Assembly: GCA_964545715.1 (NCBI GenBank)
Contig: CAZJHX010000031.1
Location: forward strand, 1 to 64,000
Source of the DNA: CAZJHX01 sp964545715
Lineage (GTDB): Bacteria > Myxococcota_A > UBA9042 > GCA-2863065
Direction: 5' to 3'
DNA: 64,000 bases
Positions 1 to 9,900 of this stretch are shown one piece after another (within the stretch, counting starts at the first letter, position 1; each line of letters opens with the position of its first letter). A model generated the notes under the pieces. That model saw nothing but the letters and a program-made list of their open reading frames with translations. It was not told the DNA's origin and ran no database searches. The translations under genes and the position numbers were made by a program.

Positions 1-3000
1 TGGCGCCTGCGGATCGGCGGGGTTGCAGAGCTCCTTCAGGGAGACCCGCTTGACGAACTTGGCGCCGTCCCACTGCCACACCTCGAAGGCACCGGCCGTG
101 TTCACGATCAGCTCCGCTTTGGACGGATCGCCATCCAGCTCGACCGCCCAGCTCAAGCCGCCGGGCAACGTGCCGAGCACGGCGCCCGTGGACAAGTCCA
201 GGACGTTGAGGACAGCCGTGGTCTCATCAGTCCCCCAGATCAGGCCGTCGGCGGCGACCCACCCGGCCAGGCCTTTGGCTGGGTTCCACGTCGGTGACGC
301 CGCGCCAGGACACGGCCCGTTTTGCGTGATGTGGGCGCGCAGCCCGTCGATGTCTGACGGCGGATACCCGCGCAGGCTGACCGGCAGGTCGAGGACCCCG
401 TCCCCTGTCAGGTCCATGAGGGGCCCGATCGGCGACAAGACCAGCGGCGCCTTGTTGTCCTGGTAGAACGCACCGCCGCCCAGGGCGCAGCCCCACACGC
501 GGAGAGGCGCGCCATCGAGGGCGCCGCAGACCCGGCCGCGCGCCGCGTCCGTGCACGCCCCGCCGCAGTCCACGCCCGCGACGTTGCACACGGTGTACGT
601 CCCTGGCGCCAGGGGCCAGGCGGCACCGCCCGCGCCGACCGGATCCAGGACCGCCATCATCTGTGGCGCTGAGGCGTTGGCGTTGTAGTTGTCGGCGCCC
701 GGCAGAACCAACTTCAAGACACCGTCGCCCGCCACGTCCATGAGGGCGCCCGCATACTCGTTGTACGTGCTGTGCGTGACGGCGCCGGCCCAGTTGACGA
801 TGTCGTCGATCCCGGTAGCCGGATCCCACAGGGAGATGGCCGTGCCCGCGACGTGCAGCGACCGGCGCGTGGCATCGGTGGCGGTAAACCGGCCCGCCAT
901 CACGTTGAAGCCGCCGCGCCCGACCGTCGTGTCGGCCACGCTCTGCGTCGTCGCCACCCAGCCATTGGCCGTATTTTCAAAGCGCGTCATGTGAAGATCC
1001 TGCGGCACGACGCCGCCGGTGCCCTGACTGCGCCACAGCACCTCCGGCTTGCCGTCCAGATCGACGTCCACCACCTTCAGCTTGGAGTGAATGCCCCAGG
1101 TCGGGTTGGGCGACTTCACGGTCGCCAGCACGGTCCCCAACGTGCCGTCCAGCAGGACCATCGGTCCACCCGCGCCGCCCGAGATCACCAGCACCTCGTT
1201 GCCCCCGGCGGCGTCAAAGTTCCAGGCGCCGATCGTCTGGTGGACGCCGAGCGACTTGGTCTCCCAGGCCGGTGTGCACTCGAGCGCCACCGGATCGCAG
1301 TGGAGCGCCTTGGCCTTGCCGAACATCACCATCAGCAGGTCGATGTCGCCATCGCCGTCCAGGTCGGTCGGCGGCTGCGCCGCGCCGCTCTTGATATTGC
1401 CGGTCCACGCCTGATACGACCACACGACGCCGGGGAACGCCCCCGCGGCCCCGGAGATCGCCGCGCCCTGCCCGCTGACGGTCCGCGTCCTGTCCTGGTT
1501 GTGGTCCCATCGCGGCCAGGCGGCCGTCTTGCAGTTGAACGTCGCGTTCAGCGGCAGGCAGTCGTCGGCGTCCGGCACTCCGTCGTCATCGTCATCCGTC
1601 TCGCACGCGTCGCCGATCCCGTCGCCGTCGGCGTCGCCTTGATCGGCGTTGGGCTGCGCCGGGCAGTTGTCGTCACAGTCCGCAGTCGCGCCGCCGGTGC
1701 AGGGCACGTCGCCCGCCGTCCCGTTGCGTCCGCCGTCGTCGGGGATGCCGTCGCTGTCGGTGTCCACGATCTCAAACGGCACCGTCACGGTGTTGGAGCC
1801 GGCGCCGGGGCGGCAGACAGCAAACGCGTTGGTGTCACAGCCGATCGCGATGCCCTGGTTGCCGATGTCGGACGCGCCGAGCTTGGCGGACGTGATCGTC
1901 ACGTCAAAGGTCAGCGTCAGCGTACCCGCCGGCCCGATGGCCGCGGCAAAGTGGGAGTAGTCCAGCGAGCCGGACGCAAAGGCGGCATCCGAGCCCTGCG
2001 CGCCGTCGATCTTCAACGTGCCGGCCGTGTAGGTCGTGCCCGTGGCCAGGGTGTCGGTGACCCGCGCCCAGGCCGCCGCGCCGCCGTCGTTGGTGACGGT
2101 GAGCGTGTAGCTGACCGTGTCGCCCCATTTGGCTTTGGGCGGCGTCCCGTCACCGATTTGGGAGGCCTTGGTCACGCTGAAGCTGGCCGGTGTGATCGTC
2201 GCGCAGCCGGCGCCGCCAAGTCCCTGGTCCGCGGGGATCGAGATGGTGGCGCAGTTCTGCACATCCGCGGTCGGCGCGGGCGTGCTCATGACGGTCCAGA
2301 ACACCACATTGTCCGTCTGGCCAGGCCCCACGGTGGGCACCTGGACGCGCAGGGTCCGGTCACTGGGGTCGTAGCAGTCGGCCTGGCCTGCATTCACGCA
2401 CGCCTCGCCGTCGTTCAGCGAGGTGGCGTCCAGCGCGTCCAGCTCGATGCCCGCGGGCAGCGTGTCGGACACCACGGCACCCGTCGCCGTCTTGCCGGAC
2501 GAGTTGTTCCACGCCAGCGTCCACTTCACGCGCCCGGGCTGGCCGGTGTCGACTGCCGCGGTCTTCGTAAGGCCCAGCTGGGCAGTGTCCAGGACCGTGG
2601 TGGACGCGGTGGGGGCATACAGCGGGTCCACGTTGTCCGCACCGCCAAAGGTGTTGGAGGCGCCGGCGCCCACGCGGGCACCCAGCGTGCTGCCAAGCAC
2701 CGTCCCCGGCGGCACCCCGATCTGCACGGCGGTATTGAGCGCCGTCCCGGCCACCGGCAGGTGCTGGGTTGCGCCGGCGGCCCGATAGACGCGGACGCAC
2801 TTCGTATCGGCGGGCAGCGCCCCGGTCTCTGCCTGGTAGCCCGTCTGAGTCGTCGTCCCAAGCGACTGCCCCGTCCACGCGGCGCAGTCCGACGAGGTCT
2901 CGACCACCACGTCGGCAGGCGCCCTGTTGACGAACAGCTTTCCGTAGGTCGGGGTCAGCGTCGATCCGTTCAAGCCGTCGCGGGGCAGCTCCGCCAGCAG

Positions 3001-5772
3001 GTAGACACCGTCGCCGGCGATGTTGCCGGTGTTGCTGATCGATCCGGTCAGCAGGTACGTGCTGTCGGGGGGCCAGAACGACGGGGCCGCTCCGGTCACG
3101 CCAAAGCCCAGGCTGCCGATGACGGTCACCTGCGCCGTGGAGGTCATCCAGGCTGCGGGAGCGCGCGACGGCACGTCATTGTCCGCGCCCAACTCTGAGA
3201 GGTCGCCGGTGCGGATCTGCCCGGTGAAGGTCAGCGTCGTACCCACAGCCTCAGTGGCCTTGATCGGAGCGTTCAGACGCAGTGTGAACATCGGCGTGAT
3301 GTGGTCCTGATTGTCGTCCGTCAGCACTCGCTTGCCCCATCCGTTGGGCGGCTGGCAGGCGGCCGGCACCGTCCACGACGCCATGCAGGCGGTGTCGGTG
3401 TCATCCGCGGCGCTCGGACAGTTGGCCGCGTCGGGCTTGTGGAACTGAATCTGCGACAAGTCGCAGGACTGCCCCACCACGTTCTGATCCGCGGCGGGAT
3501 AATCGCTGCCGTCGCCCTTGGCCACCACATCACCCGTGACCGCTGCCAAGTCCAGAGAGGCGCGCGCGTCGAAGAGGTTCACGACCCAGCGCCCATTCAC
3601 CTGCTTGCTGGCCCTGGGGCCGTTGCCCGGGGTCAGCAGAAACTGCGCCGCCTTTCCCGCAGCCGCCTGCCCGGAGACGCCGTCCAGCTCCACGCGCGGC
3701 CAGGAGACCTCCTCCGCGTACAGCACCCACGGATTGGCGCCACCGGACCCGCAGTCGTAGACGCCGGCCTGCGGCCCCGTGGCGATGTGGGTGTAGATCT
3801 GGAACGGAAAGAGGTCCAAGATTGTCGACTGCGGCGGTGTCGGGCAGCCCCACGTGCCGTCACACACGCGCCAGATGTTGCGTGGAATCCAGTTGCCCCA
3901 GTCCGGTCCAACCCAGGGCGGATCGTCGGGCGTCTTGACGATCAACATCTTGCAGCCCGGGGGAATCACGGCGCGCGGATCTGTCGGTGATGGGGCATTG
4001 GAGAACGGTGAACCGGTCCACGGCATGTCCACCGCCTCCCACCCGCTCTTCGTCGGGTCGGCGTGGTCAAACGTCCCGGCCGTGGGCAGCAGTCCGTCGG
4101 CTTCGCAGTCCTTGTACATGGCGGTGTTGGTGCCCTCCCGATACCCGTTGAAGGTTACGTAGGAGGGGATCGTCAGCACGCCGTATGTGTTGGTCAGCTG
4201 CTGGGTGTGGATCCGGTTTCCGGCCGACCCGTACGGGTTCCACGCGCTGAAATACTCGCCGGGGCGCAGCGAGCCGCCGCCGATGTAGTACTCGGGCCAG
4301 CCCGGCCACATCGAGTAGTCGCTGTTGATCGCGTTGCCGCTTTGCAGCCGGTGGATGTAGTTGCTGCCCTTGCGGCACGTCTCCACCACGATGTTGTGGA
4401 CCACGTCGCGGGAGTCACTCCACACGGGGTTGGTCCCGGTCAGGGTGCCGCGCAGCACGGTCTTCAGAGGGTTGGCGACCGTCGCCTCGCACGACGCGGG
4501 GATGCTGTAGTTCAGGTTGATGCGGTCGGCTCCGGCAAAGTGCGCGCGGTCGATGTGCACGACAATCGGCGCGGAGATCGGGTCTCCGGGGTTGGGGGCC
4601 GACACCACCTGGTAGGTGAAGACGCCCAGAAAGTCGTCAGAGTAGGCGGCGACCGAGTTGAAGGTCGGCGTGCATGTGCTGTCGGGCAGGACGACGGCGA
4701 TCGAGAGGGTGACGTCCTCGGCGTCCGACGTGTCGGCAGCCGCCAGGTTGACGTTGCGCACGTACCACGAGGCTGTGATCGCGTTTGCGCCCGGCCCCAG
4801 GTTGGAGAACGACGTGTAGTAGGACGCGACCCACCCGCTGCCGTCGGACGTCACGGTGTACTGCTGCTGCACATCGGATAGCGACATGCGGCCGTTCAGG
4901 GTCCCGTTGCACGACGTGGCGCCGTGACTCAAGGACGCGGTCACCGTCACCTTCTTGCCGTTCAGCGTGCCGGTCGGCGCGCGCAGCGTCGCGTCCAGAT
5001 TGGCCTGGCTACCGCCCGTGTCGTCGAGCGCCCACTGGATGACGCCGGTGGTCGCGTTGAACGCGGGAGTCGAGGCGGTCTCTCCGGCCGGGCCCGCGGA
5101 GGCGGCCACAAACTGCACAGGTCGATAGCTTTTGGGGCCCGAGCCGTAGTCTCGGGTGGCATCCTCGGCGCCGCCACCGAGGGCGTTCAGATCGTCCAAC
5201 GAGATCGTGACTTTGGGCGCGCGCAGCGTAGCCCCCGAGGTGGAAAACCCCAGCTGCATGTTCAGCGTAGAGCCCGCCGTGACGGCCGTGCTGACGGTCG
5301 AGGCGTTGAAGGTCACGCCGCCCGTCGCCATGCCGTGCACCTGCCACGACTGCACCTTGGTGCCCACGGCCATGGCCGCGATCCGCAGCCGGATCGGGGT
5401 CGCGGCGCTCAGGCTCGACAGATCCAGCGCATTGCAACCGTCGGAGAGCGCCGTGGCCGCCAACAGCTCGTTGCCGCTGCAGTCCTCCACGGTCACCGTG
5501 GGCGAGCCCGCGCCCTGGTCCGATGTCACGACGTCGGCGAACGACCATTGGGTGAAGGCGGCCCCGGTAAGGTCGATGCACGCAGAGGTCATGGTGGCAT
5601 CTGAGGCCGCCGCCTGGGCGTAGCCCGTGAAGACCGTGATGCCGGTCTGCGAGCCGATCCCCGTGCCGTCGCTGAAGGTGTCGATCCAGGCGTACTTGTC
5701 GGTGTCGACCGCGCCCGCCTGTGACGCCCAGCACAGGGCGCCGACGATGAGAACCCGAGCGCTACTTCGCAA
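1..5772 (-). CDS. Giant secreted modular protein (DUF11, TSP3, FG-GAP repeats), 3' end outside window
   Basis: The minus-strand frame is open from 5772 to the window edge (1924 codons, C-terminus missing). I chose a TTG start at 5772 because it gives a signal peptide (MRSSARVLIVGALCWASQAG, likely cleavage after A) and overlaps the upstream stop by 11 bases. Large beta-rich N-terminal part of unknown type (about residues 30-1050). Two DUF11-like repeats follow at about 1065-1160 and 1195-1300 (TKTAAVDTGQPGRVKWTLAW; SVTKASQIGDG). A thrombospondin type-3 calcium segment lies at about 1335-1405 (DTDSDGIPDD, DADGDGIGDACETDDDDDGV). FG-GAP/VCBS-like DxDGDGxxD loops occur from about 1470 (DLDGDGDIDLL, DVDLDGKPEV, DVAGDGVLKL, DLTGDGVLDL). 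It is probably a surface or extracellular calcium-stabilised protein; function unknown. Last gene visible of a three-gene operon. The frame was read by eye and no internal stop was noticed. Confidence 0.85.
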   Translation of the reverse strand, partial: MRSSARVLIVGALCWASQAGAVDTDKYAWIDTFSDGTGIGSQTGITVFTGYAQAAASDATMTSACIDLTGAAFTQWSFADVVTSDQGAGSPTVTVEDCSGNELLAATALSDGCNALDLSSLSAATPIRLRIAAMAVGTKVQSWQVHGMATGGVTFNASTVSTAVTAGSTLNMQLGFSTSGATLRAPKVTISLDDLNALGGGAEDATRDYGSGPKSYRPVQFVAASAGPAGETASTPAFNATTGVIQWALDDTGGSQANLDATLRAPTGTLNGKKVTVTASLSHGATSCNGTLNGRMSLSDVQQQYTVTSDGSGWVASYYTSFSNLGPGANAITASWYVRNVNLAAADTSDAEDVTLSIAVVLPDSTCTPTFNSVAAYSDDFLGVFTYQVVSAPNPGDPISAPIVVHIDRAHFAGADRINLNYSIPASCEATVANPLKTVLRGTLTGTNPVWSDSRDVVHNIVVETCRKGSNYIHRLQSGNAINSDYSMWPGWPEYYIGGGSLRPGEYFSAWNPYGSAGNRIHTQQLTNTYGVLTIPSYVTFNGYREGTNTAMYKDCEADGLLPTAGTFDHADPTKSGWEAVDMPWTGSPFSNAPSPTDPRAVIPPGCKMLIVKTPDDPPWVGPDWGNWIPRNIWRVCDGTWGCPTPPQSTILDLFPFQIYTHIATGPQAGVYDCGSGGANPWVLYAEEVSWPRVELDGVSGQAAAGKAAQFLLTPGNGPRASKQVNGRWVVNLFDARASLDLAAVTGDVVAKGDGSDYPAADQNVVGQSCDLSQIQFHKPDAANCPSAADDTDTACMASWTVPAACQPPNGWGKRVLTDDNQDHITPMFTLRLNAPIKATEAVGTTLTFTGQIRTGDLSELGADNDVPSRAPAAWMTSTAQVTVIGSLGFGVTGAAPSFWPPDSTYLLTGSISNTGNIAGDGVYLLAELPRDGLNGSTLTPTYGKLFVNRAPADVVVETSSDCAAWTGQSLGTTTQTGYQAETGALPADTKCVRVYRAAGATQHLPVAGTALNTAVQIGVPPGTVLGSTLGARVGAGASNTFGGADNVDPLYAPTASTTVLDTAQLGLTKTAAVDTGQPGRVKWTLAWNNSSGKTATGAVVSDTLPAGIELDALDATSLNDGEACVNAGQADCYDPSDRTLRVQVPTVGPGQTDNVVFWTVMSTPAPTADVQNCATISIPADQGLGGAGCATITPASFSVTKASQIGDGTPPKAKWGDTVSYTLTVTNDGGAAAWARVTDTLATGTTYTAGTLKIDGAQGSDAAFASGSLDYSHFAAAIGPAGTLTLTFDVTITSAKLGASDIGNQGIAIGCDTNAFAVCRPGAGSNTVTVPFEIVDTDSDGIPDDGGRNGTAGDVPCTGGATADCDDNCPAQPNADQGDADGDGIGDACETDDDDDGVPDADDCLPLNATFNCKTAAWPRWDHNQDRTRTVSGQGAAISGAAGAFPGVVWSYQAWTGNIKSGAAQPPTDLDGDGDIDLLMVMFGKAKALHCDPVALECTPAWETKSLGVHQTIGAWNFDAAGGNEVLVISGGAGGPMVLLDGTLGTVLATVKSPNPTWGIHSKLKVVDVDLDGKPEVLWRSQGTGGVVPQDLHMTRFENTANGWVATTQSVADTTVGRGGFNVMAGRFTATDATRRSLHVAGTAISLWDPATGIDDIVNWAGAVTHSTYNEYAGALMDVAGDGVLKLVLPGADNYNANASAPQMMAVLDPVGAGGAAWPLAPGTYTVCNVAGVDCGGACTDAARGRVCGALDGAPLRVWGCALGGGAFYQDNKAPLVLSPIGPLMDLTGDGVLDLPVSLRGYPPSDIDGLRAHITQNGPCPGAASPTWNPAKGLAGWVAADGLIWGTDETTAVLNVLDLSTGAVLGTLPGGLSWAVELDGDPSKAELIVNTAGAFEVWQWDGAKFVKRVSLKELCNPADPQAP

Positions 5773-6922
5773 AGCCGGTCTCGATCCAGTGGGGCAGCCC
5801 CCCACCATGTCTGACGCCGAGGTTCAGCTTGGCCGCGCCCTTGTTGGCGGCGGTGAAGCCCCACCACGGGTCCACGGTGACCGCCACGGGATCCACCCCC
5901 GTCACGGCAAACTGGATGTCGACGACCCGACTACCCGCGGTGGTCGCGTCGATCAGCACCTTGTCGGCGCCGGTAAACGCCTGGCCCAGCTGCGCGCCGG
6001 TCAGCGCCGATGCGGCGAGCCAGGGGCCACGGAACATCAGTGTCAGCGCGTTGGCCGGACAGCCGCCGCTGACGGGCGGGCTCTGGCGACAGCTCTCGAG
6101 CACGTGCACGCCGTCGGACAGCGTGGTGGCCGCCGTCAGGTCCGACGTTGTGCAGTCCAGGCAGACGCCCGCTTCGCACACTGTGTCGGAGAACGCGCCG
6201 CAGTCAGCGACCGTGGTGCAGGTTGTGGCGGTGGCCGGGCAGGTCTTCAGCTTTGTCGGGGTAGCCGCCGCCCCGTGATTGAGGGCCAGCTGCAGCACCA
6301 CCGGGGCATCAGCCGCGGCGACGAAGGGCGCCCGCGCGACATGTATCCGGCACCAGGCGTTGCCGTCCCCGTCCGGGGTCAGCGTGCACACCAGGCCCTG
6401 GCAGTAGGCCGCGCCGCCTGGATCGGTCACGCACCGCGCGTTAGCCCCGCAAGCGGCGTCGTCGGCGCAGGTCGTCGCACACAGATCGCCGGTGCCGTCG
6501 CCGTTGACGTCCACCTGGTTGAGGTTGGCCAGAACGGGGCAGTTGTCGCACGCGTTGTGCAGCCCGTCGCTGTCGGTATCCGCCGTCGTGCCGTCCGTAT
6601 CGGTGTCGGACGCGAACGGCGCCTTCTTGGCGATCACGTTGGCCACCAGACGCTTGATCGTACCGACGTCACCGACGTTGGCCTCGCCACTGCAGTCCAC
6701 ATCCCCGTACGCCAGCGGCGCGGCCATGCAGTCGGGCGGAGGCAGCTTGGCGATCTTGTTTGCCACGGCCTCGGCCAGGCACGTGGCGTCGTTGACCTTG
6801 ATCTTGGCCAGGCCCACGTCCGCGACGACCTCACCCTCCTTGGTGACATCACCGCGCAGCTGAGCGAGGGCCACCGCCGGAATCAAGCTGAAGAGAACTG
6901 TAATCGTGCTGAGTTTCTTCAT
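5762..6922 (-). CDS. Secreted dockerin-like / TSP3 Cys-containing protein
   Basis: 386 residues with a clear Sec signal peptide (MKKLSTITVLFSLIPAVALA) and a strong AGGAGG ribosome site just before the ATG. Residues about 72-95 (DVDCSGEANVGDVGTIKRLV) resemble one dockerin-like Ca-binding half. Residues about 105-140 carry thrombospondin type-3 repeats (DTDTDGTTADTDSDGL, DVNGDGTGDLC). A disulphide-rich stretch and a beta-rich cohesin-like C-terminal domain follow. The last residues, LGVRHGGGLPHWIETGFAK, match a motif inside the large upstream protein (LRIRHGGAGTAHWIETGL), so the two share a module. It starts 9 bases after the upstream stop and overlaps the next gene, so the three are co-transcribed. 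Cohesin/dockerin assignment is by pattern only; the role is unknown. Confidence 0.85.
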   Translation of the reverse strand: MKKLSTITVLFSLIPAVALAQLRGDVTKEGEVVADVGLAKIKVNDATCLAEAVANKIAKLPPPDCMAAPLAYGDVDCSGEANVGDVGTIKRLVANVIAKKAPFASDTDTDGTTADTDSDGLHNACDNCPVLANLNQVDVNGDGTGDLCATTCADDAACGANARCVTDPGGAAYCQGLVCTLTPDGDGNAWCRIHVARAPFVAAADAPVVLQLALNHGAAATPTKLKTCPATATTCTTVADCGAFSDTVCEAGVCLDCTTSDLTAATTLSDGVHVLESCRQSPPVSGGCPANALTLMFRGPWLAASALTGAQLGQAFTGADKVLIDATTAGSRVVDIQFAVTGVDPVAVTVDPWWGFTAANKGAAKLNLGVRHGGGLPHWIETGFAK

Positions 6923-6931
6923 GGGGGCCTC

Positions 6932-9900
6932 CTAGTTCGCGCCCTTGGACACGAGCAGCTTGTTGGCGTCCTGGAAGCTGTAGCCAACGGATTTGTTGCC
7001 CACGAACAGCTGAAGCTGACCGATCGAGATTTTGACCTTGGCGCCGGAGTCTTTGGCCGCCTGGCTGGCGGTCAGCACCACGTCGAAGATCTTCGGGTCT
7101 CCCTGGACCACGCCGCCCTCAAGATAGGCGGCGGTGATCGCCGCGTTGACGTCGTCCGACAAGACCACGCCGAGCAGGCCCTCCGCCGCGTTGTAGGCCG
7201 GCGTGATGCCGTGCCCGAGCAGCGTCTTGTTGAACGGCGCACCGCAGAGGTTGAAGCCCCCGAGCAAGCACTCGAAGCTGTATCCGGTCACCGCGCCGGC
7301 GGGGAACTCGAGCCCGAACTGGGCCGCCGTCGCCTTGGCCGTGTCGATATTGAGCGCCGCCAAGTTCAGCGGACACCGCAGCTCCCCGGCCGGGTTGGGC
7401 GCCACCTCACAGAGCACCAGTGTGGGCACGCAGCCCGGCACCGGGCTCCAGGCGGTCTGGTTGGTCGCGGACAAGCACTTCTCGCAGCTGTTGACCGGGT
7501 TGGCCGTACCCTCCGCGACACACGCGGCGTCGATTTGGCAGAAGCCCGGCGCCGGGTTGCACTCGCTTCCGTCTATGATCTCGCAGGCCTCCAGGTAGCC
7601 GGTGCCCTTGCAGGCACCGGCGCCATCACACTTGTCGCCGTCGCTGCAGGGGTTGTCGTCGTTGCACAGCGTCGTGTTGTCCTGGGGCGTGTACGTACAC
7701 TCGAAGGTGTTGGCGTCGCACGACACCGTCTTGCACGTCTGGACCGCGCACTTGGGCGCGCCCGCACACACGCCGGCTGCGCAGACATCCCCCGACGTAC
7801 ACCCATCGCCGTCGGAGCACGGCGTGGCGTCCGCAATCGGCACCGGAGCACCGCAAGTGAAAGCCAGCGGACCGTCGTCGGAGCACGCCACCGTGTTGCA
7901 CACCGGCTGGTCACAGGCGTCCTTCACCTTAGTGCAGGCGCCGCTCTGGCACTGGTCCACAGTGCAGCCATTGCCGTCCTTGTTGCAGGCCGTCGCGTCC
8001 GCCACGTTCGTGTTGCTGCACGTAAACGTGGTCGCCGTGAGATCGGTGCAGCCGTCAGTCGTGCACTCCTTGTTGTCGATGCACTCCGCAGGCAGCGCGG
8101 TGCCGGCCACGCAGACGCCGTCGTTGCAGGCGTCGCCCACGGTACAGGCTTTGCTGTCGCACTCCTTGGCCTCGGTGAGCTTCTGGGAGACCACGCACAG
8201 GTTGTCCTGACAGGTCTGCACCGTGCATGCGTTCTTGTCGTCGCAGTCGGTGTCGGCCGTGCACGCGCCGGCCTCTGCACAGTGGTAACCGGCGCAGATG
8301 AGCTCGCCCTTGCACTGGCCCTTGCCCAGCTTCGTACACAGACCGCCCTCGCCGGGCTTGGGCAGACACCCGAAGGTGGGCGGCATCGAGCCGGGCCCAA
8401 CCGTGTCGTCGCAATACTCGTCAGCCTTGCAGCCCCCGGCGGGACACGCCGGCAGCCCGGTCTCGATCCAGTGCGCAGTACCGGCGCCGCCGTGGCGGAT
8501 GCGCAGGCCGAGCACCTGGGAGAGGTTGCTCTTCTCGATGGCGGTAAACAGCGCCGTCGGGTCCAGCGTCACGGGTGCAGAGGCGCCCTTCTTCACCTTG
8601 AAGAGCACGGTCAGCAGCGCGCTGTTTCCGGTCATGGCCGCGTCCTTGACGAACGCGCCGGTCAGCTCGGCGGTGCCGCTCAGCTTGGTGAACACCAGGC
8701 GATCCTTGCCGGGCACACACGTGTTGACGCCGGCCTGGTTGCCGCATGTCTTCACCGAGTGACCGCCCTGCCCTGTCTCGATGGCCTTGGTCTTGTCGTA
8801 CAGCCCGATCTGCTCAGGTACGCAGCACGTGTCGCCGACGCAGCCTGCGGTCGGAATCGCCGCGCATTGGTCTTTGCCCGCCTGATCAGCGCAGCTGCCG
8901 AAGTTGTTGCAGGTAGCCGCGTGGGTGCCGGTCGCCAGTGTGGCGTCAAACGACAGCGTCAGGTCCAGCGAGACCGCGTCCAGCGCGTCCGCCGCGGCGT
9001 CGCCGACCGCTCCCGCCACCTTAGCGCCACGCACCACATGCAGGGTGCACGTCGCGCACTCGAACTCGCCGCAGCCACCGGCCGGGCAGCACGTCGTATC
9101 CGCGACGGCGGCCGGCGTGCACACGATGCCGAGGCACGCCTTGGACCCGTCGCCCTTGCCGGAGTCCAGACACTTGGCCGTCGCCGTGCAATCCGCGTCC
9201 GTCGTGCAGCTGGTCCCGCACGACGGAGCCCCGGCGGCGCTGCCACAGGTGCGCGTCACGGACTTGTAGTCGCCGCAGTCCACTGTGGTCTCTTTGCCGT
9301 CACAGGCCTTGGGATAGGGCTGGACAACCGACGCCTCGCACGCGAACGACGTGGTGTTGCACTGGTAGCTCTTGCGCGCGCCGGCGCACCAGGCCGCGTC
9401 AGTGCACGTCTCGACGGGCGGCAGCAGCGTCTCGTTTTTGCAGTGCGCATTGACCGTCTCGGTGCAGCACACGGCCCCGGCGCCGCAGCAGAAGCCGTGG
9501 TCGCAGTTGCCGCTGGCGCACTGGTCATCGCCGCCGCACACCTCACCGTTGCCGAGGTCGGGAACACAGGCGCCCGCCTTGCAGAAAGCCGCCGCGTCGC
9601 AGTCCGCGTCGCCAGTGCAGCCCGTCGCGCACTCAGGAGCGCTGCCCGCCGCGTCGCATTTCACGGGCGGATACGCGCCGCAGTCGCTCTTCTCCTTGCC
9701 GTCACACGGCCCCGGATCGGCGACGAGCTCACCGGCGCACACCGATGATGTGCACGTGGCCTGCTCGATCTGACCGCTGCAGATGGGAGCGTTGTTGCAC
9801 GCCTTGTCGTCGCTGTAGGACGCCGGGCAGTCGCTCGCCGCACCGCAGCAGTCGCCCGTGGGACCCGCGCAGCAGAAGCCGTTGGCGCAGTATCCGCTGG